A stretch of 10,333 bases of DNA from Sanchytrium tribonematis (Eukaryota > Sanchytriomycota > Sanchytriomycetes > Sanchytriales > Sanchytriaceae): contig JADGIG010000300.1 in assembly GCA_018985235.1 (NCBI GenBank), forward strand, positions 1 through 10,333, given 5' to 3'. The notes under the pieces were generated by a model. That model was not told the origin of the DNA and made no database searches. It worked only from the letters and a program-made list of their open reading frames with translations. Below are positions 1 through 7,131 of the stretch, piece after piece. The translations under genes and the position numbers were made by a program. Numbering within the stretch: position 1 is the first letter of the stretch; each line of letters starts with the position of its first letter.

Positions 1-983
1 AAAAGCTAACTATGGTACAAAAGTTGGAACTAACCCGGCGTCTAATGAAAGGTTATGTTGCAAATCGCAGTGATACCAGGATTCAATCCCTAGAGGTTGC
101 CGTTTTAGACTATAACAAAAGTTTGAGCTACTATGGTTTGCGTGACCACCAAGTGGAGAAGACCGCAATATCTCGACATGATGCGATATATTTATTAGTA
201 GTCAGGATTGTATTATTGTTGACTTATGTTGCATTTGCAATTCCTTTTGCCCTACTGAATCTCCCAATTGCTCTTATCGCATCCGTCTTGTCTCAACGTA
301 AGGCTGCAGAAGCTCTTCGAGGAAGCAGTGTGAAGCTCGAAGGGCGAGATGTCCTGTCTACTTGGAAAATTTTGTTTGGTTTGGCCCTTCTTGCGGTTTT
401 TTATTCCATATACACTATCGCATATTTTGCTCTTTTGATTAATTATGATTATGGAATACTCTACAGTATCAAACATGCTCTCTATTTCTTCATCATGCTA
501 CCTTTTGGGACTTATGCTTCCATGCGATTAGGGGAAACCGGCATCGATATTTACAAATCTCTTAATCCATTATGGTATGTGGTCTTTCCAAATGTATTCT
601 ATTATCAACCTACAGAAAGACTACGAGAGATGCGGTCCAATCTAGCCACAAAAATTAATACGGTTATCAATGAGATGGGCCCAGCATTATTTCCAGATTT
701 TCAGGTTTATTTCCTTTCAGACAAGGCACTAGAAGATGATGTAGCTAAAAACCAATTGGGTTTGAATTTAAATTTTCTTTCAGTGTTTAAAAGCAATGAG
801 AACTTTTCAAAGCAGTCATCTCCTTCAGAAAATGCTTGGGAATTAGTTGACAAGAAAGATTTTGATAAGGCCACAAGCAGCGACACCCAAGGCGAATCAG
901 TAATACAGCGATTAGAAAAAATAATTCAAGATGAAGATGCTTTAGAGATCAATTCAAATATACGAAAGAGGATCGTCGAATAA
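1..983 (+). CDS. SCT1: Sct1/Gpt2-type glycerol-3-phosphate acyltransferase, C-terminal part (5' end cut by window edge)
   Basis: This family acylates glycerol-3-phosphate (and dihydroxyacetone phosphate in yeast) in the ER membrane, the first step of phospholipid and triacylglycerol synthesis. The frame is open to base 3, so the ATG at 12 is internal. The catalytic acyltransferase motifs lie upstream, outside the window. What is visible is the family's C-terminal region. Counting from the ATG at 12, ELTRRLMKGY (5-15) and YYGLRDHQV (40-48) precede a hydrophobic hairpin (about 60-92), GRDVLSTWK (111-119), two more membrane segments (about 117-143 and 147-170), GETGIDIYKSLNPL (174-187) and INEMGPALFPDF (219-230). 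A polar, low-complexity tail follows, as in Sct1/Gpt2, where the tail is phosphorylated. These landmarks match my knowledge of the fungal enzymes. The stop codon GAA-TAA-A overlaps an AATAAA. No intron is needed in the visible part. Sct1 and Gpt2 cannot be told apart here. Confidence 0.88.
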   Translation, partial: KLTMVQKLELTRRLMKGYVANRSDTRIQSLEVAVLDYNKSLSYYGLRDHQVEKTAISRHDAIYLLVVRIVLLLTYVAFAIPFALLNLPIALIASVLSQRKAAEALRGSSVKLEGRDVLSTWKILFGLALLAVFYSIYTIAYFALLINYDYGILYSIKHALYFFIMLPFGTYASMRLGETGIDIYKSLNPLWYVVFPNVFYYQPTERLREMRSNLATKINTVINEMGPALFPDFQVYFLSDKALEDDVAKNQLGLNLNFLSVFKSNENFSKQSSPSENAWELVDKKDFDKATSSDTQGESVIQRLEKIIQDEDALEINSNIRKRIVE

Positions 984-1108
984 ATGTCGATTTAAATTAT
1001 TTAAGTTCAGAATAAGTCATTCAATCATGTGCATTGATGGCTATCAAGGATTGTGGAAGCAAGCTTTTATTTGATGTTTGAGGATAGATTTGAAACGAAA
1101 TCACCCCA
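984..1108 (+). promoter_or_regulatory. Intergenic region / promoter of the GATA factor gene
   Basis: This 125-bp AT-rich gap separates the SCT1-like stop from the GATA-factor ATG and must hold the 3' end of one gene and the promoter of the other. It contains GGCTATCAA (1039-1047), the reverse complement of TTGATAGCC, which includes a WGATAR site (TGATAG), and a weaker GGATAG at 1082-1087. Because the downstream gene encodes a GATA-type factor, autoregulation is possible but unproven. There is no clear TATA box. An in-frame TGA just upstream of 1109 fixes the ATG there as the first possible start. Confidence 0.5.
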
Positions 1109-1868
1109 ATGGAAATATCTCAGAATAATCAAAGTTGTTCAAATTGTCATACGACTTCAACGCGTCAATGGAGAAAAATCCCTGACGGATCAATTGTCTG
1201 CAATTCTTGTGGTCTATATTATTTAGTTGAAAAAGTTCTTCCATCAAATATACCTAATTCACCAAAATTCACTCTTCCGTCCATAGAAGATCTTAAACTC
1301 CCTAAGCCTAAATGCAGTGGACCATCAAAATGTAATGGAAGTGGAGGTAGCGAAAATTGTCGCGGATGCCCTACCTTAAATCAAGGCAACTATCAATCTG
1401 GTGGAATAAATTGCTCCAACTGCGGAACTTCATCCACACCGTTATGGAGAAGATCACCTGATGGGAGCCCTCTCTGCAACGCTTGTGGTCTTTATGTGAA
1501 ATTACATGGTAGCATTCGCTGATTTAGGAAAAAATAGACCAAGTAACATGAAAAATGCAACAATCAAGAGACGAAGGCGACTTCCGGTAATACCTATGGG
1601 GCCAAGGGTAGAAACACCTCAATTAAATGGATTTGATCAAGCAATTGTCTCTCAGCACGTTTCGATGTTTGGAAACTCATTAGTTTTAAATTCACAAACT
1701 ATAAATCCATCAAGTCTGAGAGACATGCTGAATAATGTGAGCAGTTTCCAGGCATTTTTGTATGACGCTCTTTTGAAATTAGAAGCACAAGATCCTTCTC
1801 AGTCGCAAGTTAAGCCAAACATACAACCTAGAACACAATTAATGACTCCAATCGACATGGATAATTAA
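1109..1868 (+). CDS. fep1: Two-finger GATA transcription factor of the Fep1/SreA/Urbs1 iron-regulator type (exons 1109-1508 and 1528-1868)
   Basis: The spliced protein is 246 aa. It has two type-IV zinc fingers, each C-X2-C-X17-C-X2-C: N-finger C10/C13/C31/C34 and C-finger C102/C105/C123/C126. Between them C69, C75, C84 and C87 form C-X5-C-X8-C-X2-C. This cluster is the hallmark of the fungal iron regulators Fep1, SreA/SRE, Urbs1 and Sfu1, where it helps bind iron. In iron-replete cells these proteins repress siderophore and iron-uptake genes through WGATAR sites. The C-finger is canonical ([14 protein letters not shown]) and, after removal of a 19-nt intron, continues as [12 protein letters not shown] to a basic IKRRRR tail. 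The N-finger is degenerate (RQWRKIPDG) and lacks a basic tail. The rest is short: Fep1 homologues are often over 500 aa. A helix near the C-terminus ([17 protein letters not shown]) could be a dimerisation segment. The iron role is inferred from the cysteine signature; no iron-uptake gene lies nearby. Confidence 0.9.
1509..1527 (+). other. 19-nt spliceosomal intron in the GATA-factor gene
   Basis: The intron is GTAGCATTCGCTGATTTAG. Exon 1 ends with the first base of a Gly codon (CAT G) and exon 2 supplies GA, giving [12 protein letters not shown] in unbroken GATA-finger register. Read through, the frame hits TGA inside the intron after LHGSIR, which removes the basic tail. It has a GT-AG boundary, a 3' CTGATTTAG, and its length is not a multiple of three. 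Confidence 0.92.
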
Positions 1869-1887
1869 AATTATGAATAAACTAAAT
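1869..1887. terminator. 19-bp convergent gap with poly(A) signals on both strands
   Basis: The GATA-factor and RAD52 stop codons are only 19 bp apart. AATAAA occurs on the plus strand at 1876-1881, eight bases past the GATA-factor stop. A second AATAAA on the minus strand (1892-1887) overlaps the RAD52 stop codon (CAA-TAA-A). Both mRNAs therefore probably end inside the partner's coding sequence and overlap in antisense. Confidence 0.6.
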
Positions 1888-2805
1888 TTATTGTTTAGGG
1901 CTTCTTCTCTGCGGCGTTGGTGATATAACTTTTAAAAGTTCAGAGGCATACTCCCTCTTTTGTCTTTTCATAGGAGTGGTGAAATGATTTCCTTTTTTCA
2001 TTAGATTTTGCGGAGGATTACTTTCATAGGTATGTTTAGATATTTTTCGCGCCCTTTCCAAATCTTGAGGGTCTACCTCAAAATCAAATGGATTTGAATC
2101 TAAATCATTTCCACAATCATTGGTTAATTGAAGTGTTATTTCAGAGGTTTCCACTTTTGAACCAGTGTAAGTAATCGACCTGCCACGATCGTTTGATTCG
2201 TTTGATTCCAATTTGTTTTCTGGAAGTTCTATATTGTCATTTATCGAAGCATGTTCTGATAATTTGTCTTCTAAAGTTTCTCGAAATTTAAGTAAGTCAG
2301 CAAAATGCAAAAATTCATCTGGATCTTTTGGCACAGTTGGGATATTTTTAGCTCTCTTTAATACCTGAGCTACATTGTCCCCACCAAGAAAATTGGTAAT
2401 AGTGGAAAGTTGTCTAAAGCATCTTTTAATTGCATCAGTGACAGCTTCCTTCCGAGCAACTTTAAGGCCAGATTGTTTTGTTTTTTGGTTGGTTGATTCC
2501 CCGTAGCCAATATCCTCTCGAAATGTGCCATCTTTTAAAGTGAGCCTCATAGTACAAAATGTCGAAATATTGTATCTGGGTTCACTTTCAGTTCCGACAT
2601 TCTCAATGTCATCAACGCCATGCTCCAGAATAGTGCTATTCCAACCATCAAACCCAAAAATTCTATTTAAAAATTCAAAATAATGAGATTGTTTGATATA
2701 TGAGTAACTTCCACCTCCTCCATTTCTTCTGTCAATAAATTCAGGTCCAGCTTTTCGTGTAAGAATCTTTTGCAATTCTCTTCTTTCTAGAGTAGAGTAT
2801 TTCAT
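1888..2805 (-). CDS. RAD52: Rad52 family DNA annealing / recombination mediator protein
   Basis: Rad52 anneals complementary ssDNA and, in fungi, loads Rad51 onto RPA-coated ssDNA during double-strand-break repair in the nucleus. The 305-aa single-exon protein has the conserved N-terminal ring/DNA-binding domain at about 6-155: GPEFIDRR (20-27), GGGGSYSYI, FGFDGW (50-55), LTLKDGTFREDIGYG (88-102) and KEAVTDAIKRCFR (119-131). K127, R128 and R131 sit where human Rad52 has K152, R153 and R156. The acidic C-terminal half is poorly conserved but contains NPFDFEVDPQDLERARKI (238-255), a plausible Rad51/RPA-binding stretch. It ends in a basic patch (KRQKRE) flanked by S/T-P sites. The length is shorter than yeast or human Rad52 and longer than Rad59. 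The ATG at 2805 lies 40 bp from the upstream CTL stop, leaving almost no room for its own promoter. Confidence 0.93.
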   Translation of the reverse strand: MKYSTLERRELQKILTRKAGPEFIDRRNGGGGSYSYIKQSHYFEFLNRIFGFDGWNSTILEHGVDDIENVGTESEPRYNISTFCTMRLTLKDGTFREDIGYGESTNQKTKQSGLKVARKEAVTDAIKRCFRQLSTITNFLGGDNVAQVLKRAKNIPTVPKDPDEFLHFADLLKFRETLEDKLSEHASINDNIELPENKLESNESNDRGRSITYTGSKVETSEITLQLTNDCGNDLDSNPFDFEVDPQDLERARKISKHTYESNPPQNLMKKGNHFTTPMKRQKREYASELLKVISPTPQRRSPKQ

Positions 2806-2845
2806 TGATGTTTCAAAATAAAAGTCCCAATTACACTAATATTTA

Positions 2846-4761
2846 CTATTTTTCTGCCATTCCACCTGCATGTTTATGCTCCAAAAATTGTTTCAATTCT
2901 TCTGGAGCGTAATAAGGTTTTGCGGCGCTTCCGTCGTGTCTCTCACCATCTTCCAATAGCGACAAAAATACAGTCTGGATTGCCAACTTCAAAATGGCTG
3001 TGAACAGAGATGCAATAAACCAAGTTCCCAATGCAACAAAAAGTAACGGCATCATAAATGTTCCCTTTGAATCTTCATCGTCAGAATCATCACTTGAATG
3101 ATCCAATAGTGCAAAGGTTATAAAACAAGTTATTGCAGTTATCAAAGCTTTGCCTAAAAACATGACAAATTCGCCAACACCATTTACAACTGCTGCGCGA
3201 ACTAAATTTCTCCATAAAAGATGAAAAGCCTCCCTGGCTCCCTCGCAAAAACTGTATCCGTAGATTGCAATCTAAATAAATAACAAAATACCTCAATATA
3301 AGCATTTGTGTTCATAAATTTCAGGACTTTTTCAAAGCAAGCAAAGCAACAAGCCAAACATCCCAAAATTCTCTTAAGCGTAAGATTTTTAGCTTTCTTA
3401 GCTTGCAATTGCAGATAACCAATAACCACTCTTAAAGTTTGAAGTAGCGCAATTAATAAAGATCCCAAAGCTAATGAACCAAGATGGTATTTTAGAGTTC
3501 GCACTACGGATCTCCATACGGTATCCTTTGGGAGAGCCTTTTTGTCTTGAGTCCAGTACCATTGTGCAACTGCACCAGCGGTAATTGTTTCTGCTATTGC
3601 AATAATAAAATTCCAGGTCCAGAATGTACCAAATAAGTAGAATAATTGCAAATAATTAAGAACCTGATTAGGAGAGTATTTGTTTCTAAGCCTTGCAGAT
3701 CCTTGAACAGCCGCGTCAGCAATTAAATCACCAGAGGATGCAAGTAGACTCATGATAAACAGGGACCAAGCAAACACTCCCACAAGAATAATATATTTGA
3801 TCAATGGAACAAGCATCAAAGCAGGTAAATGTCTGAGCGCAATACTTGCTTGATGCATGAGATCAATAGCCAAGATTATCCTTTTTCTCAAAAATAATGA
3901 TACACAGAGCAACAAAAATCCAACCACTACACTTGTAATTCCAGCACCTAACATAATATTTTGATTTAAATGCTTGCCACTTGGGCTTGTTTTTCCAATT
4001 TGGGCATTGTGCCAATGAACAAGAAAAAATGCGCCTAAACCGAAAAATGCCAAGTTAGTCACTGTCAAGGTAAACCAAACCATAATTTTACCAAAGATTT
4101 GGATAATGAATAGCCACAAAATCGATAGACCTGTTCCAATTAACAATGAAAGTGCAATATACCCAACGGAGTCTGACAGGGAGCTCCAAATATTGCTCAA
4201 AGCATCCATGTTGTTTTGATCGCTTGAAGCAGTCGCTTCGCTATCACTTTGAAAGTTGGAAGATAAAAATTTTACGCCAGTAACATTAACAACTACATTG
4301 CTTGTTGGGATACATCTATATGCATGAGAAGCGACATTATAATACGGAACAGGAACCGTAAAATTAACTTGATACTCAGATGGTAATGACTTGTACTGGT
4401 TGTCGTAAACTTTATCTTTGATTAAAGTACCATCTGGACTAGGACACTTTTCAACACAGATTGAGTCAGGACTGGAATTGATTCCCAAATCAACATAATA
4501 CAAGTACTTCTTGGAAGTAAAATCAAAATCATAAGTTTTATCTGTTAATGACAATTTGGTGACATCACCACAAAGATTACCTAAATAATCTCTACCATAT
4601 TTTAATCTTTTCACATTACCTTTGGAGATAGCGAATCCACTAATAATGAATAATGCAATCCAAACAGCGATAAATAACACCAGCCAGATAATGTCTTTCA
4701 CTTTTCTGTCCTTAATTGGACCAGGATCTGTACTGTAGTCTTTTTTTGGGGCTTCAGACAT
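2846..4761 (-). CDS. CTL: SLC44/CTL (choline transporter-like) multipass membrane protein (exons 4761-3292 and 3271-2846)
   Basis: The spliced protein is 631 aa, the usual SLC44 size. SLC44 proteins are plasma- or organelle-membrane transporters linked to choline and ethanolamine uptake; whether all members move choline is debated. An N-terminal DRKVKDIIWLVLF leads into TM1 (about 24-44), followed by GNVKRLKYGRDYLGNLCG (48-65) and a large extracellular loop (about 45-195) with cysteines C64, C102, C106 and C150 and several N-X-S/T sites. TM segments follow near 198-222, 226-248, 268-291, 313-340, 370-392 and 424-446. The conserved core is EKVLKFMNTNAYIE joined across a 20-nt intron to IAIYGYSFCEGAREAF. 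Two more TM segments follow (about 515-540 and 555-585), then the family's C-terminal ERHDGSAAKPYY. The long loop and C-terminus resemble the animal/oomycete SLC44 type more than plain fungal Pns1. It shares a short divergent promoter with the PanK4-like gene. Confidence 0.94.
3272..3291 (-). other. 20-nt spliceosomal intron in the CTL gene
   Basis: On the minus strand the intron reads GTATTTTGTTATTTATTTAG. Splicing is phase 0 (GAG|ATT) and joins NAYIE to IAIYGYSFCE, the most conserved segment of the SLC44 family. Unspliced, the frame leaves the family sequence at once and stops at 3202. Confidence 0.92.
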
Positions 4762-4908
4762 TCAGAGTTTTTGAAGGTGGCCCTTTATATAAAGAGTATG
4801 ACGGTTTAGGCCTTAATACGTCGTTTGATACATTCACGTGCTCATTGATAGCCTATTTAATACTATTAAGAAAGAATGGTTGCAATTTAAACTTGTTTTC
4901 CGTGTATC
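4762..4908. promoter_or_regulatory. Divergent promoter between CTL and the PanK4-like gene
   Basis: This 147-bp region lies between two divergent ATGs and is the largest gap in the window. It holds a 10-bp palindromic TATA element, TTTATATAAA (4784-4793), a CACGTG E-box (4835-4840) and TTGATAGCC (4845-4853), which contains a WGATAR site. The TATA is only 23 bp from the CTL ATG, too close for a normal TATA-to-start spacing in that direction, but 115 bp from the PanK4 ATG, so it more likely serves the plus-strand gene. The factors that bind are unknown. Confidence 0.6.
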
Positions 4909-7131
4909 ATGCAATTGTCTGGTGCTTTTATTTCAAACGACAGAAGTCAAATAAGCGATATTATTTTACCGTTTCAACACAAAGAAATAACCCATATCGC
5001 GCTTGATGTCGGAGGAACATTGGCAAAAGTGGTATATTTTACTAAAAGATCGAGTAGCGGTGGAAGATTAAATTTTAACAAATTCGAAACTTCAAAAATT
5101 GATGAACTTATTGAATTTTTAAAAGGCATAATGCAGGATAGAGACAATATTTCCATTTGCGCAACCGGTGGTGGATCTCATAAATTTGCTGAAACTTTTA
5201 ATCAAAGGCTGGGAATTACCTTGAACAAATTTGATGAAATGGACTGCACAGTGAAGGGAATGAATTTTTTGTTGCATGAAATACCATACGAGGTGTTTGC
5301 ATTTGATGTGAAAAACGAAAAACAACCCATTAAATACATTAATTTTGCCAAGCCTAAATATCCGTATTTATTAGTAAACATTGGGAGTGGTGTAAGTATA
5401 ATAAAAGTGAAATCGGAGACTGAATTTGATAGAATAAGTGGCAGCAGTGTGGGTGGTGCCACATTTTGGGGATTGACAAGTTTATTTGCTAGTTATTCAA
5501 ATGTATCAAAGTTTGATTTTGACGATATACTGGATCTGACCAAAAAAGGACAAAATCATAACGTAGATTTATTAGTCGGAGATATTTATGGTACTGACTA
5601 CTCCAAGATTGGTCTCAAGTCTACTACTATTGCTTCTTCTTGTGGTAAAATCTTTAAAAAGCTACAGGAGGGAAAGAATGAGGATCTAAACCCTGAAGAT
5701 ATCAGTTTATCACTACTTTATATGATAAGTAACAATATTGGTCAAATTGCATATTTGAATGCAAAATTACATAATATTGAGAGTATTTTCTTTGGAGGGT
5801 TTTTTATTCGGGGACACCCTCAAACCATGCATACACTTTCTTATGCCATCAATTTCTGGTCTCAAGGTGAAATGAAGGCTTTATTTTCTAGACATGAAGG
5901 ATTTTTGGGTGCCTTGGGAGCATTTGTTTCTATGAAGTCATCGAATAATAGAGATTCATTCTACGAAAACTTTTTATATTCGCAAAAGTTTACTGAGGAG
6001 TCTCTAAGTAGTTATGGCGTACTAGATAGCAGCACCGAAAAACTTGTCTCCTTTTCACTACTTCAAGAAGAGCAAAGTTATCATCCAGATACTTATGTGT
6101 TTGATGACGAATCTAGAAAATTTTACCTTGATACAATGGAAAATAGTATCTGTGGGACTCAAAAAATTGCTTTGGATCTTCCAAGCTTGTCGGATGGGTT
6201 TTTTAAAGCAACGTTTCCTGAGGTTAGTTTGAATGCAGAGGAACTTGCAGACCGTTTTGGAATATTGTTTAGAGACAAAATCTCCTTATTACGACAGGAC
6301 CCAAATGCATACGGAGAACAATCTCTTAGGACTTTATTAAATCTTAGAGAACAATGTCTACGAGAAGTAGGCTTCCATGACTTGTATTATTTTGTAAAAT
6401 TAAAAGACAACAAATTAGCCATGAACAGATATAAAGAAACCATAAATTACTTGAAAAGGATGAATGACTATGATCATGTCTCCTCTTTAATTCATCACAT
6501 ATTAGCAGGGAACATGTTTGACTGGGGGTCCTCGGAAGTAATTGAACTAGTGGAAAAAGGAGCATTATTATTTGACTCTGTGCTAGATCATTTGAAAATA
6601 TCACCAAAGATGGATAATTCCGAAAAACTAATCAAGACGCTTTTAAAAAATCAATATAAAAAGTGCATTATTTTTGTCGACAATTCTGGTTGCGATGTAA
6701 TTTTGGGCATATTGCCTTTTACCAGGTTTCTTCTAGCTAAGGGAACAAGCTGTATTTTAGCAGCAAATACATATCCAGCTCTAAATGATATCACTGCTTC
6801 CGAGTTACAAGAATTGATTGATGAGGTTTCAAAAACTGATGAAATTTTTTCCAATGCGATTGACCTAGGAAATTTAATGGTTTGCCCAACCGGATCATTT
6901 TCACCATGCCTTGATCTTAGTCGGGTAAGTGAAGGACTTTCAAAACATGCTGAAGATGCGGATTTGGTTGTGCTTGAGGGTATGGGAAGAGCAATACACA
7001 CAAATTTGAGGTGTAAATTAAAATGCGACGTAATTAAAATTGCTGTTTTTAAAAGTCATTATGTTGCATCTCAATTAGGCGTCAAGTCGAAAGAAGGTAT
7101 GGTTTTATTTGAAGAACATTGTGGAATTTAA
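4909..7131 (+). CDS. PANK4: PANK4-type fusion: pantothenate kinase domain plus DUF89 4'-phosphopantetheine phosphatase domain
   Basis: The 740-aa intronless gene joins two CoA-pathway domains. Residues about 27-345 are a eukaryotic type-II pantothenate kinase: ALDVGGTLAKVVYF (31-44, ATP site), TGGGSHKF (86-93), DEMDCTVKG (109-117), NIGSGVSI (157-164), SGSSVGGATFWGL (177-189), GDIYGTDY (224-231) and HEGFLGALGAF (329-339). E128 (PYEVFAF) aligns with the catalytic Glu138 of human PANK3, which is lost in vertebrate PANK4. Residues about 430-740 are a DUF89/ARMT1-family phosphatase: FVDNSGCDVILGILPF (589-604), AANTYPALNDIT (618-629) and LEGMGRAIHTN (689-699). D591, N592 and D627 have the same spacing as the metal-binding D623, N624 and D659 of human PANK4, whose DUF89 domain dephosphorylates 4'-phosphopantetheine. 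Both halves look active, so it could both feed and drain the CoA pathway (inference). Its TAA overlaps the TAA of the convergent CDK gene. Confidence 0.95.
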   Translation: MQLSGAFISNDRSQISDIILPFQHKEITHIALDVGGTLAKVVYFTKRSSSGGRLNFNKFETSKIDELIEFLKGIMQDRDNISICATGGGSHKFAETFNQRLGITLNKFDEMDCTVKGMNFLLHEIPYEVFAFDVKNEKQPIKYINFAKPKYPYLLVNIGSGVSIIKVKSETEFDRISGSSVGGATFWGLTSLFASYSNVSKFDFDDILDLTKKGQNHNVDLLVGDIYGTDYSKIGLKSTTIASSCGKIFKKLQEGKNEDLNPEDISLSLLYMISNNIGQIAYLNAKLHNIESIFFGGFFIRGHPQTMHTLSYAINFWSQGEMKALFSRHEGFLGALGAFVSMKSSNNRDSFYENFLYSQKFTEESLSSYGVLDSSTEKLVSFSLLQEEQSYHPDTYVFDDESRKFYLDTMENSICGTQKIALDLPSLSDGFFKATFPEVSLNAEELADRFGILFRDKISLLRQDPNAYGEQSLRTLLNLREQCLREVGFHDLYYFVKLKDNKLAMNRYKETINYLKRMNDYDHVSSLIHHILAGNMFDWGSSEVIELVEKGALLFDSVLDHLKISPKMDNSEKLIKTLLKNQYKKCIIFVDNSGCDVILGILPFTRFLLAKGTSCILAANTYPALNDITASELQELIDEVSKTDEIFSNAIDLGNLMVCPTGSFSPCLDLSRVSEGLSKHAEDADLVVLEGMGRAIHTNLRCKLKCDVIKIAVFKSHYVASQLGVKSKEGMVLFEEHCGI
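7104..7109 (-). terminator. Candidate poly(A) signal of the CDK gene inside PanK4 coding sequence
   Basis: A minus-strand AATAAA begins 19 nt past the CDK stop codon, within the last codons of the convergent PanK4-like gene. If used, the two mRNAs overlap tail to tail. It could also be a chance match in AT-rich DNA. Confidence 0.4.

Noticed and set aside
1-30. CTAAC followed by an AG near the left edge, resembling a branch point and acceptor
   Set aside because: The frame reads through into family-consistent sequence (KLTMVQKLELTRR), so no intron is needed, although the edge prevents a firm test.
4716-5006. Plus-strand open frame across the divergent promoter
   Set aside because: It overlaps the CTL start and the PanK4 start in another frame, lacks recognisable motifs, and contains the TATA and E-box elements.
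5202-7001. Several minus-strand open frames inside the PanK4-like gene (for example 5202-5462 and 6651-7001)
   Set aside because: They lie antisense to well-conserved kinase and phosphatase motifs and show no family resemblance.
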